Shown: positions 43,164 through 52,077 of the stretch, in pieces | Position numbering within the stretch: position 1 is the first letter of the stretch | How the letters are laid out: every line of letters starts with the position of its first letter | NCBI GenBank assembly: GCA_963714455.1 | Contig: CAVQON010000020.1 | Coordinates: 1-64,000 of the forward strand | Reading direction: 5' to 3' | DNA: 64,000 bases | From: CAVQGZ01 sp963714455 | GTDB lineage: Bacteria > Actinomycetota > Actinomycetes > Jiangellales > Jiangellaceae | Translations under genes and position numbers: made by a program | Notes under the pieces: model-generated | Told to the model about the DNA's origin: nothing | The model's database searches: none | The model's input: the letters and a program-made list of their open reading frames with translations, nothing else

Positions 43164-45701
43164 GTGACGTCGCTGCTCAGCCGTCCACCGACGCGCTCGG
43201 CGCTGCGCCGCGCTCTGCGTCGGGCCGCCGACGGTGTCACGTTGGACGCCGTCGAGGCCGAGACCCTGCTGCATGCCCGCGGCGACGACCTCGTCGCGCT
43301 CTGCGAGTCGGCGGCCCGGGTGCGCGACGCAGGCTTGGCCGATGCGGGACGGCCGGGCGTGGTGACGTACTCGCGCAAGGTTTTCGTCCCGCTCAGTCGA
43401 CTCTGCCGCGACCGCTGCCACTACTGCACGTTCGCCACGGTTCCCCACCGCCTCGACGCGCCGTTCCTCTCCCCGGACGAGGTTCTCGACATCGCCCGGG
43501 CGGGGGCGGCGCTCGGCTGCAAGGAGGCGCTCTTCACCCTGGGCGACCGACCGGAGGATCGCTGGCCGCAGGCCCGGGATTGGCTGGAGTCGCGCGGATA
43601 CGACTCCGCGCTGGCCTACCTGCGTGCGATGGCCGTCCTGGTGCTGGAGGAGACCGGGCTGCTGCCGCACCTCAACCCGGGCGTGATGTCGTGGGAGGAG
43701 ATGGCTCGGTTGCGCCCCGTGGCCGCGTCGATGGGCATGATGCTGGAGACCACCTCACGCGTGCTGTTCTCCCAGCCGGGCGGGGTGCACTACGGCAGCC
43801 CGGACAAGGATCCCGCCGTTCGGCTGCGGGTTCTGGCCGACAGCGGACGGCTGGCGATCCCGTTCACCACCGGGGTTCTGGTGGGCATCGGCGAGACCTA
43901 CGCCGACCGGGTGGAGTCGCTGCGCCAGATCCGCGCGGTGGCTCGGGAGTTCGGCCACGTGCAGGAGGTTCTGGTGCAGAACTTTCGGTCCAAGCCCGAC
44001 ACGGCCATGCGCCACGCGGACGACCTGCCTGCCGACGAGCACCTCGCCGCGATCGCCGTCGCCCGCCTGCTGCTCGGGCCGCGCATGCGCGTGCAGGTGC
44101 CGCCCAACCTGTCCGAGCCGGGGCAGATCCCCCGGCTGCTCGCCGCGGGCGCCGACGACTGGGGCGGGGTCAGCCCGGTGACCGCCGACCACGTCAACCC
44201 GGAGCGCCCGTGGCCGACGCTCGACAGTCTGGCCGAGCTGAGCCGTCAGGCGGGGTTCAGGCTGGCCGAGCGCCTGGCCGTCCAGCCGGAGTGGGCGACC
44301 GAGGCGTGGCTGGACCCACGCGTCGTGCCGCACGTCAACGCCCTCGCCGGGTCGGACGGGCTGGCCGATCCCGGTGCTGTCGTCGTCGGACGCCCATGGC
44401 AGGAGCCCGACAGCGACTGGGGCAGCACGGGGCGGGTCGACCTCGCCGCCGCGATCGACACGCAGGGGCGTCGCACCGAGCGACGGAGTGACTTCTCCGA
44501 GGTCTACGGGGACTGGTCGGTGCTGCGCGAGAAGGTCGACGCGGACGCCGCGGAGCATGCGACGGCGCCGCGCATCGACGGCGACGTGCTCGCCGCCCTG
44601 CGCAGCGCTGAGCGAGACCCCGCCGCGCTGACCGACGACGAGGCTGTCGTGCTGGCCCAGGCGGACGGCCCGGCGCTGGACGCGCTTGTGGCTCTGGCAG
44701 ACAGCCTGCGGCGCGACACGGTCGGCGACACGGTCACCTACGTCGTCACCCGCAACCTCAACTTCACCAACGTCTGCTACACGGGCTGCCGCTTCTGCGC
44801 CTTCGCCCAGCGACGCACAGATGCTGACGCATTCACCCTCTCGCTGAGCGAGGTGGGGGACCGGGTCGACGACGCGGTCGCGGCGGGGGCCACGGAGATC
44901 TGCATGCAGGGCGGCATCCACCCCGACCTGCCCGGCACCGCGTACTTCGACCTCGCCCGCGAGGTCAAGCGGCGGGCGCCGACCGTCCACCTGCACGCCT
45001 TCAGCCCGATGGAGGTCGTCAACGGCGCCACCCGAACGGGCCTGTCGATCCGCGAGTTCTTGGTCGCCCTGCGCGAGGCAGGAGTCGGCTCGATCCCCGG
45101 TACTGCGGCAGAGATCCTCGACGACGACGTCCGCTGGGTGCTCACCAAGGGCAAGCTGCCCACCGCGACGTGGATCGAGGTGGTCTCCACCGCGCACGAG
45201 GTGGGCCTGCGCTCGTCGTCCACGATGATGTACGGCCACGTCGACCAGCCCCGGCACTGGGTGACCCACTTGCGCACGTTGGCGCGGATCCAGGCCCGGA
45301 CCGGCGGATTCACCGAGTTCGTGGCGCTCCCGTTCGTGCACCAGAGCTCGCCCATCTACCTGGCCGGCGTCGCTCGTCCCGGACCGACTGAGCGCGACAA
45401 CCTCGCCGTGCACGCGCTGGCCCGCGTCATGCTGCACGGGCTGGTGCCCAACATCCAGACCTCCTGGGTCAAGATGGGGGTCGAGGGCACGCGGGCGATG
45501 CTCCAGGCCGGCGCGAACGACCTCGGCGGAACCCTGATGGAAGAGACGATCAGCCGCATGGCCGGTTCGCAGCACGGCAGCAGCAAGACCCCCGAGGAGC
45601 TGGCTGAGATCGCGTGGGGCATCGGACGTCCGGTGCGCGAGCGCACCACGACGTACGGCTCGGTGCTCCGGTCGGCATCGGTGGTGCCGACGCGCGTGTG
45701 A
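43164..45701 (+). CDS. fbiC: FO synthase, CofG-CofH fusion (FbiC)
   Basis: An 845-aa two-domain radical SAM enzyme that makes the deazaflavin FO, precursor of coenzyme F420, from 5-amino-6-ribitylamino-uracil and tyrosine. The first cluster motif is CRDRCHYC (Cys81, 85, 88; CofG half) and the second is CYTGCRFC (Cys538, 542, 545; CofH half). Other conserved blocks (TLGDRPEDRWPQAR, EICMQGGIHPDLPGTAY, SSTMMYGHVD) are present. GTG 43164 follows the LLM gene by 8 nt. Two hairpins follow its stop. Confidence 0.95.
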   Translation: MTSLLSRPPTRSALRRALRRAADGVTLDAVEAETLLHARGDDLVALCESAARVRDAGLADAGRPGVVTYSRKVFVPLSRLCRDRCHYCTFATVPHRLDAPFLSPDEVLDIARAGAALGCKEALFTLGDRPEDRWPQARDWLESRGYDSALAYLRAMAVLVLEETGLLPHLNPGVMSWEEMARLRPVAASMGMMLETTSRVLFSQPGGVHYGSPDKDPAVRLRVLADSGRLAIPFTTGVLVGIGETYADRVESLRQIRAVAREFGHVQEVLVQNFRSKPDTAMRHADDLPADEHLAAIAVARLLLGPRMRVQVPPNLSEPGQIPRLLAAGADDWGGVSPVTADHVNPERPWPTLDSLAELSRQAGFRLAERLAVQPEWATEAWLDPRVVPHVNALAGSDGLADPGAVVVGRPWQEPDSDWGSTGRVDLAAAIDTQGRRTERRSDFSEVYGDWSVLREKVDADAAEHATAPRIDGDVLAALRSAERDPAALTDDEAVVLAQADGPALDALVALADSLRRDTVGDTVTYVVTRNLNFTNVCYTGCRFCAFAQRRTDADAFTLSLSEVGDRVDDAVAAGATEICMQGGIHPDLPGTAYFDLAREVKRRAPTVHLHAFSPMEVVNGATRTGLSIREFLVALREAGVGSIPGTAAEILDDDVRWVLTKGKLPTATWIEVVSTAHEVGLRSSSTMMYGHVDQPRHWVTHLRTLARIQARTGGFTEFVALPFVHQSSPIYLAGVARPGPTERDNLAVHALARVMLHGLVPNIQTSWVKMGVEGTRAMLQAGANDLGGTLMEETISRMAGSQHGSSKTPEELAEIAWGIGRPVRERTTTYGSVLRSASVVPTRV

Positions 45702-45710
45702 GCTGGCCTG

Positions 45711-45729
45711 GCCGAGCCGCCGGCTCGGC
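45711..45729 (+). terminator. Hairpin terminator after fbiC
   Basis: GCCGAGCC (45711-45718) and GGCTCGGC (45722-45729) pair perfectly around a 3-nt loop, 10 nt after the fbiC stop. No strong T-run, as is common in high-GC actinobacteria. Confidence 0.55.
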
Positions 45730-45770
45730 GTCCCGTCGCCAGGTCCGCACTTCACGAGGCAAGTTGGGCG

Positions 45771-45796
45771 TTTCCACGGCAGATCTGCCGTGGAAA
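45771..45796. repeat. 26-bp perfect palindrome between convergent genes
   Basis: TTTCCACGGCAGA followed by TCTGCCGTGGAAA: an 11-bp stem with GATC as loop. It lies between the 3' ends of fbiC and the CoA-transferase gene, so it is more likely a bidirectional terminator or a dispersed palindromic repeat than an operator. Confidence 0.5.
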
Positions 45797-45825
45797 GCCG
45801 GTGTCTCCCACCTTCACGTGATCGT

Positions 45826-46932
45826 TTAGGGGGCCGGTGGGGAGAGCCAGTCGGTCAGTACCGCGTCGGTGTCGTCTCCCTCTCTCGGGGCGGCCGGACG
45901 GGGGAGGGCGCTGCGCGAGAACCGCGGCGCGGGCGCGGCCTGCACCACCCCGCCGACGTCGACCAGGGTGCCGCGCGCGACGAGGTGCTCGTCGGCGGCC
46001 GCCTCGTCCCAGGTGAGCACCGGGGTGACGCACGCGTCCGTCCCGGCGAACAGCTGCGCCCACTCGTCGCGAGTCCGCGCGGCGAACGCCTCGGTGAACG
46101 CCTGACGCAGCGCCGGCCAGCCGGCCTGGTCGTACTGCGCGGGCAACTCGGCGGCGTCCAGGCCCAGGCCGGCCAGCATCTGCGCGTAGAAGTGGGGCTC
46201 GAGCGGTGCGACGGCGACGAAGCGACCGTCCGCGCAGGCATAGCAGTCGTAGAAGGGAGCGCCGCCGTCGAGCAGGTTCGCTCCCCGCTCGCCGGGCCAC
46301 GCGCCGACGCCGCGCATTGCCCACACGAGCTGGCTGAGCAGGCTGACGCCGTCCACCATCGCGGCGTCGACGACCTGACCGACGCCTGAGCGCTCCCGCT
46401 CCAGCAGCGCCGCCAGCACCCCGACGAGCAGCAGCATCGAGCCGCCGCCGTAGTCGGCCACCAGGTTCAGAGGTGGGGACGGCGGCGAGCCGGGTCGGCC
46501 CATCGCGCTCAACGCCCCGGTGAGCGACAGGTAGTTCAGGTCGTGGCCGGCCCGGGCGGCCATCGGCCCGTCCTGGCCCCACCCCGTCATCCGGGCGTAG
46601 ACCAGCCGAGGGTTGCGTGCCAGGCACGCGTCCGGCCCGACCCCCAGCCGCTCCGCCACCCCCGGGCGGTACCCCTCGACGAGCACGTCGGCGACCTCGA
46701 CCAGCGACAGCACGCTGGCCAGGCCCTCGGCGGTCTTCATGTCGGCCCGTACCCACCGGCGCCCGCGCAGCGTCGCGTCCTGCGCCCCGAGCCCCGCCAC
46801 GGGGCCGGGCCGCTCGACCCGCACGACATCAGCGCCCAGGTCGGACAGCACCATCGCGGCGTGCGGGCCAGGCCCGATCCCTGCCAGCTCGACCACCCGG
46901 ATGCCGCTCAGCGGGCCTGACGGTGCTACCAC
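45826..46932 (-). CDS. CaiB/BaiF-family CoA transferase (alpha-methylacyl-CoA racemase-like)
   Basis: A 368-aa family III CoA transferase/racemase. Typical blocks: LSGIRVVELAGIGPGPHAAMVLSDLGADVVRVERP, DVLVEGYRPGVAERLGVGPD, RLVYARMTGWGQDGPMAARAGHDLNYLSLTGAL (active-site Asp), and APLEPHFYAQML. The racemase-like sequence suggests it inverts 2-methylacyl-CoA so that beta-oxidation can proceed, matching divergent fadA-fadB. GTG 46932 has GGGAGG five nt upstream. A far longer open frame here continues antisense across fadA and is not real. Confidence 0.85.
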   Translation of the reverse strand: MVAPSGPLSGIRVVELAGIGPGPHAAMVLSDLGADVVRVERPGPVAGLGAQDATLRGRRWVRADMKTAEGLASVLSLVEVADVLVEGYRPGVAERLGVGPDACLARNPRLVYARMTGWGQDGPMAARAGHDLNYLSLTGALSAMGRPGSPPSPPLNLVADYGGGSMLLLVGVLAALLERERSGVGQVVDAAMVDGVSLLSQLVWAMRGVGAWPGERGANLLDGGAPFYDCYACADGRFVAVAPLEPHFYAQMLAGLGLDAAELPAQYDQAGWPALRQAFTEAFAARTRDEWAQLFAGTDACVTPVLTWDEAAADEHLVARGTLVDVGGVVQAAPAPRFSRSALPRPAAPREGDDTDAVLTDWLSPPAP

Positions 46933-46965
46933 GGCGCCTCCCTCGACCTCGCTACCCGCCGAGGT

Positions 46966-46985
46966 TACTGGCGAGTAGTCTCGCC
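46966..46985. promoter_or_regulatory. Palindromic sites in the divergent CoA-transferase / fadA promoter region
   Basis: TACT-GGCG-AGTA (46966-46977) overlaps GGCGAG-TAGT-CTCGCC (46970-46985). Both are perfect short inverted repeats between divergent lipid-metabolism genes, a typical place for a TetR- or GntR-type fatty-acid operator. No regulator gene is adjacent. Confidence 0.4.
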
Positions 46986-47052
46986 TCGAAGCATTCACGA
47001 CCCCCACCCCGTCCCCGCACGTCGGGGTACGTCTGCGCGAAGGGAGCCGCTG

Positions 47053-48267
47053 GTGAGCAACGAGGCATTCATCTACGAGGCGATCCGAACCCCCCGGGGC
47101 AAGGGCAAGGCGAACGGGTCGTTGCACCGGGTCAAGCCGGTCACGCTCGTCGCCGGCCTGCTCAACGAGCTCACCGCGCGCCACCCGGGGCTCGACCCGG
47201 CCACGATCGACGACATCGTGCTCGGCTGCGTGACGCCCGTGGGCGACCAGGGCGCCGACATCGCCCGCACGGCGGCGCTTGCCGCGGGGCTGCCCGACAC
47301 GGTCGCCGGCGTGCAGGTCAACCGGTTCTGCGCGTCCGCGCTCGAGTCGATCAACCTCGCCGCGCAGAAGGTGCGCTCCGGCTGGGACCAGATGGTGGTG
47401 GCGGGCGGCGTCGAGTCGATGTCGCGGGTTCCGATGGGGGCTGACGGTGGTGCCTGGGCGATGGACCCCGAGACCGCCTACGACACCTACTTCGTCCCGC
47501 AGGGCATCAGCGCCGACCTCATCGCCACCACCGAGGGCTTCAGCCGCGACGACGTCGACGCCTACGCGCTCCGCTCGCAGGAGCTGTCGGCGGCCGCCTG
47601 GAGCGGAGGCCGCTTCGCCAAGTCGGTCGTCCCCGTGCGCGACCGCAACGGCTCGGTGATCCTCGACCACGACGAGCACATGCGTCCGAGCACGACGATG
47701 GAGAGCCTCGCGGGTCTCAAGCCGTCGTTCGCCGGCATCGGGGACATGGGCGGCTTCGACGCTGTGGCGCTGCAGAAGTTCCACTGGGTCGAGGCGATCG
47801 ACCACGTGCACACCGCCGGCAACTCCTCCGGCATCGTGGACGGCGCGGCCGTCGTCCTCCTGGGCACCGAGCAGGCGGGCCGCGAAGCGGGCATGGCTCC
47901 GCGTGGACGCGTCGTCGCCACCGCGGTCACCGGGTCCGACCCGACGATCATGCTCACCGGGCCCACCCCGGCCACCGAGAAGGTGCTGGCCAGCGCCGGT
48001 CTGAGCAAGGACGACATCGACCTGTGGGAGCTCAACGAGGCTTTCGCCGCGGTCGTGCTCAAGTGGGTGAAAGACCTCGACCTGCCGATGGAGAAGGTCA
48101 ACGTGAACGGTGGTGCCATCGCCATGGGCCACCCGCTGGGCGCGACCGGCGCCATGATCTTCGGCACCGTCCTGGACGAGCTCGAGCGCAGCGGCGGCCG
48201 CTACGGCCTCGTCACCCTGTGCATCGGCGGCGGCATGGGCGTCGCGACCATCATCGAGCGGATCTGA
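47053..48267 (+). CDS. fadA: Acetyl-CoA C-acyltransferase (thiolase)
   Basis: A 404-aa thiolase that cleaves 3-ketoacyl-CoA with CoA in the last step of beta-oxidation. Nucleophile Cys93 in VNRFCASALES, plus NEAFA, GGAIAMGHPLGATGA and the second cysteine in LVTLCIGGGMG. The central loop region is shorter than in biosynthetic thiolases, as in FadA types. GTG 47053 has GAAGGGAG upstream. The gene for the multifunctional FadB starts 10 nt after it, so the two form the trifunctional complex operon. Confidence 0.95.
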   Translation: MSNEAFIYEAIRTPRGKGKANGSLHRVKPVTLVAGLLNELTARHPGLDPATIDDIVLGCVTPVGDQGADIARTAALAAGLPDTVAGVQVNRFCASALESINLAAQKVRSGWDQMVVAGGVESMSRVPMGADGGAWAMDPETAYDTYFVPQGISADLIATTEGFSRDDVDAYALRSQELSAAAWSGGRFAKSVVPVRDRNGSVILDHDEHMRPSTTMESLAGLKPSFAGIGDMGGFDAVALQKFHWVEAIDHVHTAGNSSGIVDGAAVVLLGTEQAGREAGMAPRGRVVATAVTGSDPTIMLTGPTPATEKVLASAGLSKDDIDLWELNEAFAAVVLKWVKDLDLPMEKVNVNGGAIAMGHPLGATGAMIFGTVLDELERSGGRYGLVTLCIGGGMGVATIIERI

Positions 48268-48277
48268 GGGCAGCACC

Positions 48278-50440
48278 ATGACGCAGAACATGATCACGTG
48301 GGAGTCGGGCATCAACGGGGTCGTCGTGCTGACGATGGACGACCCCGCCCAGGGCGCCAACACGCTCAACGACACGTTCCGGCACAGCTTCGAGCAGACG
48401 GTCGCTCGCCTCGTGGCCGAGAAGGACCAGATCCGCGGCGTCATCCTCACCAGCGCCAAGAAGACCTTCTTCGCCGGCGCCGACCTCACCTGGCTCATCT
48501 CGGCCACCAAGGACGATGCTGAGGCGCTCAACGACCAGATCGGCCAGTTCAAGGCGCAGCTGCGCCGGATCGAGCTGCTGGGCAAGCCGGTGGTCGCCGC
48601 GATCAACGGGGTGGCCCTCGGCGGCGGGCTCGAGATCGCGCTGGCCTGCCACCACCGCATCGTGCTCGACACCCCGGGGACGCAGCTCGGCTTCCCCGAG
48701 GTGAGCCTGGGTCTGCTGCCGGGAGGCGGCGGCGTCGCGCGCACCGTGCGCATGTTCGGCCTGCAGAAGGCACTCATGGAGATGCTGCTGCAGGGCCAGA
48801 AGTACGGCGCCGCGCAAGCGGTCGACGTCGGGCTGGCCGACCAGGCTGCGCAGTCGCCCGAGGCGATGATGGACGCCGCCTACGCCTGGATCGAGGCCAA
48901 CCCCGAGCCGGTCCAGCCGTGGGACGTGAAGGGCTACAAGGTGCCGGGTGGCACGCCGGCCAGCCCGAAGCTCGCCGCGATGCTGCCGGCCTTCCCGGCC
49001 AACCTGCGCAAGCAGATCAAGGGCGCCCCGATGCCGGCGCCGCACCACATCATGGCCGCCGCGGTCGAGGGCTCCCAGGTGGACTTCGAGAACGCGCAGC
49101 GCATCGAGACCGAGTACTTCGTCGACCTCGCCACCGGCGCGGTCAGCAAGAACATGATCAAGGCGTTCTTCTTCGACCTTCAGCACGTGTCCAAGGGGGG
49201 CAGCCGTCCGGCCGAGCACCCCCAGTGGAAGGCGACCAAGGTCGCCGTGCTCGGCGCCGGGATGATGGGTGCGGGCATCGCCTACGTCTGCGCCCGCAAC
49301 GGCATCGAGGTGGTGCTCAAGGACGTCACCGTCGAGGCGGCGGACAAGGGCAAGGCGTACAGCGAGAAGCTGCTCGCCAAGCAGGTCGCCCGGGGCCGGA
49401 TGAGCGAGGAGAAGGCTGCGGCCGTACTCGGACGCATCACCGCGACCGACAGCTTCGACGACGCCAAGGGCGCCGACCTGATGATCGAGGCCGTCTTCGA
49501 GGACGTCGAGCTGAAGCGGGCGGTGTACGCCGACCTCGAGCCGATGCTGGCCGACGACGCGCTGCTGGCGTCCAACACGTCCACGCTGCCGATCACCACG
49601 CTGGCCGAGGGCGTCAGCCGCCCCGACGACTTCATCGGCATGCACTTCTTCTCACCCGTCGACAAGATGCAGCTTCTCGAGATCGTCGTGGGGGAGAAGA
49701 CGTCGGACGCCGCCCTCGCCCGGGCCGTCGACGTGGCGCTGCAGATCAAGAAGCTGCCGATCGTGGTCAACGACAGCCGTGGCTTCTTCACCTCCCGGGT
49801 GATCGGCACGTTCACCATGGAGGCGCTGCGGATGCTCGCCGAGGGTGTGCCGGCGCCGTCGATCGAGCAGGCCGGGCTCCAGGACGGCTACCCCACCGCG
49901 CCGCTGGCCCTCACCGACGAGGTGAGCCTGACGCTGTGGCGCCGCATCCGGGAGCAGACCAAGGCCGCCGTCGAGGCGAGCGGGGCCGAGTACGTCCCCA
50001 ACGCCGCTGACGAGGTGATCGACCGCATGGTGGTCGAGCTCGAGCGCGGCGGACGGGCCTCGGGCGCCGGGTTCTACGACTACGTCGACGGCAAGCGGGT
50101 GGGCCTGTGGCGGGGTCTGACCGAGCAGTTCGGCGGCGACAACCACGACATGCCGTTCGTCGACATGAAGGAGCGCATGCTGTTCGCCGAGGCGATCGAG
50201 AGCGTCAAGTGCCTCGACGAGGGCGTGCTGCGCTCGGTGCCGGACGCGAACATCGGGTCGATCTTCGGTATCGGCTACCCGGCGTGGACCGGGGGAGTGC
50301 TCCAGTACGTCAACGGCTACCCCGGCGGACCGGCCGGGTTCGTCGAGCGTGCCCGCGAGCTCGCCGCCGCCTACGGTGAGCGCTTCAGTCCACCGGAGTC
50401 GCTGGTGGCCCTGGCAGATGCAGGCGGTCGCTACGAGTGA
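48278..50440 (+). CDS. fadB: Multifunctional beta-oxidation protein (enoyl-CoA hydratase / 3-hydroxyacyl-CoA dehydrogenase)
   Basis: A 720-aa FadB-type enzyme. The N-terminal crotonase part has AINGVALGGGLEIALACHH and FPEVSLGLLPGGGG (catalytic Glu). The dehydrogenase begins near residue 325 with VAVLGAGMMGAGIAYVCARNGIEVVL (NAD-binding) and the catalytic His in FIGMHFFSPVDKMQLLEIV. The C-terminal half (residues 500-715) is the paired 3HCDH_C domain. It works with FadA. The next gene, a Fur-type regulator, overlaps its stop (GTGA), an unusual pairing. Confidence 0.95.
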   Translation: MTQNMITWESGINGVVVLTMDDPAQGANTLNDTFRHSFEQTVARLVAEKDQIRGVILTSAKKTFFAGADLTWLISATKDDAEALNDQIGQFKAQLRRIELLGKPVVAAINGVALGGGLEIALACHHRIVLDTPGTQLGFPEVSLGLLPGGGGVARTVRMFGLQKALMEMLLQGQKYGAAQAVDVGLADQAAQSPEAMMDAAYAWIEANPEPVQPWDVKGYKVPGGTPASPKLAAMLPAFPANLRKQIKGAPMPAPHHIMAAAVEGSQVDFENAQRIETEYFVDLATGAVSKNMIKAFFFDLQHVSKGGSRPAEHPQWKATKVAVLGAGMMGAGIAYVCARNGIEVVLKDVTVEAADKGKAYSEKLLAKQVARGRMSEEKAAAVLGRITATDSFDDAKGADLMIEAVFEDVELKRAVYADLEPMLADDALLASNTSTLPITTLAEGVSRPDDFIGMHFFSPVDKMQLLEIVVGEKTSDAALARAVDVALQIKKLPIVVNDSRGFFTSRVIGTFTMEALRMLAEGVPAPSIEQAGLQDGYPTAPLALTDEVSLTLWRRIREQTKAAVEASGAEYVPNAADEVIDRMVVELERGGRASGAGFYDYVDGKRVGLWRGLTEQFGGDNHDMPFVDMKERMLFAEAIESVKCLDEGVLRSVPDANIGSIFGIGYPAWTGGVLQYVNGYPGGPAGFVERARELAAAYGERFSPPESLVALADAGGRYE

Positions 50441-50838
50441 GCAACCCGGGCGCGCCCACCACGCGCACCACCAGGCAGCGCACGGCCATCGAGTCGCTGC
50501 TGGCGTCGATGGACGACTTTCGTAGCGCGCAAGATCTGCACGCGGCGCTGGCCAAGACGGGGTCGCGGGTGGGGTTGTCGACGGTGTACCGGACGCTTCA
50601 GGCCATGGCCGACGCCGGCGAGGTCGACGTGCTGCGCCAGGACAACGGCGAGGCTCTGTTCCGGCGCTGCAGCACGCGCCACCACCACCACCTGGTGTGC
50701 CGAGGCTGCGGGCGCACGATCGAGGTCGAGGGCTCCGACGTCGAGGCGTGGGCCCAACGGGTCGCCACGACCCACGGGTTCGTCGACCCCACGCACCACG
50801 TCGAGGTCTTCGGCACCTGCGCTGACTGCAGCCGCTGA
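50437..50838 (+). CDS. zur: Fur-family metalloregulator, probably Zur
   Basis: A 133-aa Fur-family repressor. Winged helix TTRQRTAIESLLASMDDFRSAQDLHAAL...VGLSTVYRTLQAMADAGEVDVLR, then a metal-sensing half with FRRCSTRHHHHLVCRGCGRTIEV (His cluster and CxxC) and a terminal CADC. The HHHHLVCRGCG pattern is typical of actinobacterial Zur. It probably represses zinc uptake genes through sites like the one at 39011-39025. It is translated from a GTG overlapping the fadB stop, so it rides on the beta-oxidation message. Confidence 0.85.
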   Translation: MSNPGAPTTRTTRQRTAIESLLASMDDFRSAQDLHAALAKTGSRVGLSTVYRTLQAMADAGEVDVLRQDNGEALFRRCSTRHHHHLVCRGCGRTIEVEGSDVEAWAQRVATTHGFVDPTHHVEVFGTCADCSR

Positions 50839-50840
50839 GG

Positions 50841-52064
50841 ATGGCCTCCCTGCTGCGTCCCTACCGGGACGTGCTCACCGTTCCGGGCGCCTGGCAGTTC
50901 TCGGCCAGCGCGTTCGTCGCCCGCGTCCCGATGGCGATGCTCGGCGTCGGCATGGTGCTGCTGCTGACGGCCTACCGCGACTCCTACGCCGAGGCGGGCG
51001 CGGTGGCTGCCGCATCGATCGCGGCCGGGTCGCTCATGGCGCCCCTGCAGGCCAGGCTGGCCGACCGCTTCGGCCAGCCGCGGGTTCTGGCGCCGCTGCT
51101 GGTGGCGCACACCGCCGCCCTGACGGCGGCAGTTCTTGCGGTGGTCGACGGTCAGCCGCTGCCGGTCATCGGGCTCGCCGCCGCCGCCTCCGGCGCCTCG
51201 CTGCCGCAGTTCGACTCGTTCGTGCGGGTGCGCTGGGCCCACAGCCTGGAGGGGACGGGGCGGCTGCCGACGGCCTTCGCGTGGGAGTCGGTGCTCGACG
51301 AGGTGATCTTCGTCGTCGGCCCGGTGGTCGTGACCCTCGTGGCGACGACGATCAGCCCGGTGCTCGCCGTGCTGGGCACCCTGGCGTTCACCGTGAGCGG
51401 CGGGCTGGCGTACCTGACCTGCCGAGCCACGGTGCCGCCGACGCAGACGCGAGCGGTGGGCGAACGTCGCGAGCCGCTGAACCGCCGCACGCTGGTGCCG
51501 CTCGTCACCGCCTTCACCGGGCTGGGCGTCGCGTTCGGCGCCGTCGAGGTCGCCACGGTCGGGTTCACCGACCAGGCAGGCCAGCCCACCGCGGCCGGCT
51601 TCGTGCTCGCCGCCTTCGCGGCCGGGTCGCTCGCAGCCGGCCTGGTGTTCGGTGCGGTGGTGACGGGACCACCCACCCGTGCCCGCCTGGTGGTCGCCCA
51701 GGTGGCGCTGACCGGTGCGTTCGCCCTCACCTGGCTCGTCGAGACGCCGCTCGCCCTGGCCGGTGCTCTGGCCGTGGCGGGGGTGACGATCTCGCCGTCG
51801 CTCATCACGGGCTTCGGCCTCGCCGAGCGCTCGGCCGCACGCTCGCGGGTCACCGAGTCGTTGGCCTGGACCATCACCGCACTTGGCATCGGTGTCGCCG
51901 TCGGCGCCGCCGTCGTCGGCCCGATCATCGACACCCGTGGTGCGTCCGACGCCTTCGTCGTCCCGGTGGTCGGTTCGGTCGTGGCCGTGCTGGCCGCCAG
52001 CCTGCTGCCGGGCCCTCGGGCACTCGCCCCGACACCCGCCCACCAGCCCGAGAGCGCGGTGTAG
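50841..52064 (+). CDS. MFS-type transporter
   Basis: A 407-aa major facilitator protein with twelve hydrophobic helices. RVPMAMLGVGMVLLLTAYRDSYAEAGAVAAASIAAGSLMAPLQARLADRFGQPR shows the loop 2-3 motif (RLADRFGQPR). No substrate clue. It starts two nt after the Zur-like gene, so it is in the same operon. An efflux role is plausible but not shown. Confidence 0.8.
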   Translation: MASLLRPYRDVLTVPGAWQFSASAFVARVPMAMLGVGMVLLLTAYRDSYAEAGAVAAASIAAGSLMAPLQARLADRFGQPRVLAPLLVAHTAALTAAVLAVVDGQPLPVIGLAAAASGASLPQFDSFVRVRWAHSLEGTGRLPTAFAWESVLDEVIFVVGPVVVTLVATTISPVLAVLGTLAFTVSGGLAYLTCRATVPPTQTRAVGERREPLNRRTLVPLVTAFTGLGVAFGAVEVATVGFTDQAGQPTAAGFVLAAFAAGSLAAGLVFGAVVTGPPTRARLVVAQVALTGAFALTWLVETPLALAGALAVAGVTISPSLITGFGLAERSAARSRVTESLAWTITALGIGVAVGAAVVGPIIDTRGASDAFVVPVVGSVVAVLAASLLPGPRALAPTPAHQPESAV

Positions 52065-52077
52065 CAGCCTGACGGTC

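Noticed and set aside
46933..48777. Open frame of about 980 codons antisense through fadA and the 5' part of fadB, in frame with the CoA-transferase gene
   Set aside because: It is a by-product of high GC content. The CoA-transferase begins at 46932 with a good ribosome site, and the antisense extension has no domain and opposes strongly conserved genes.
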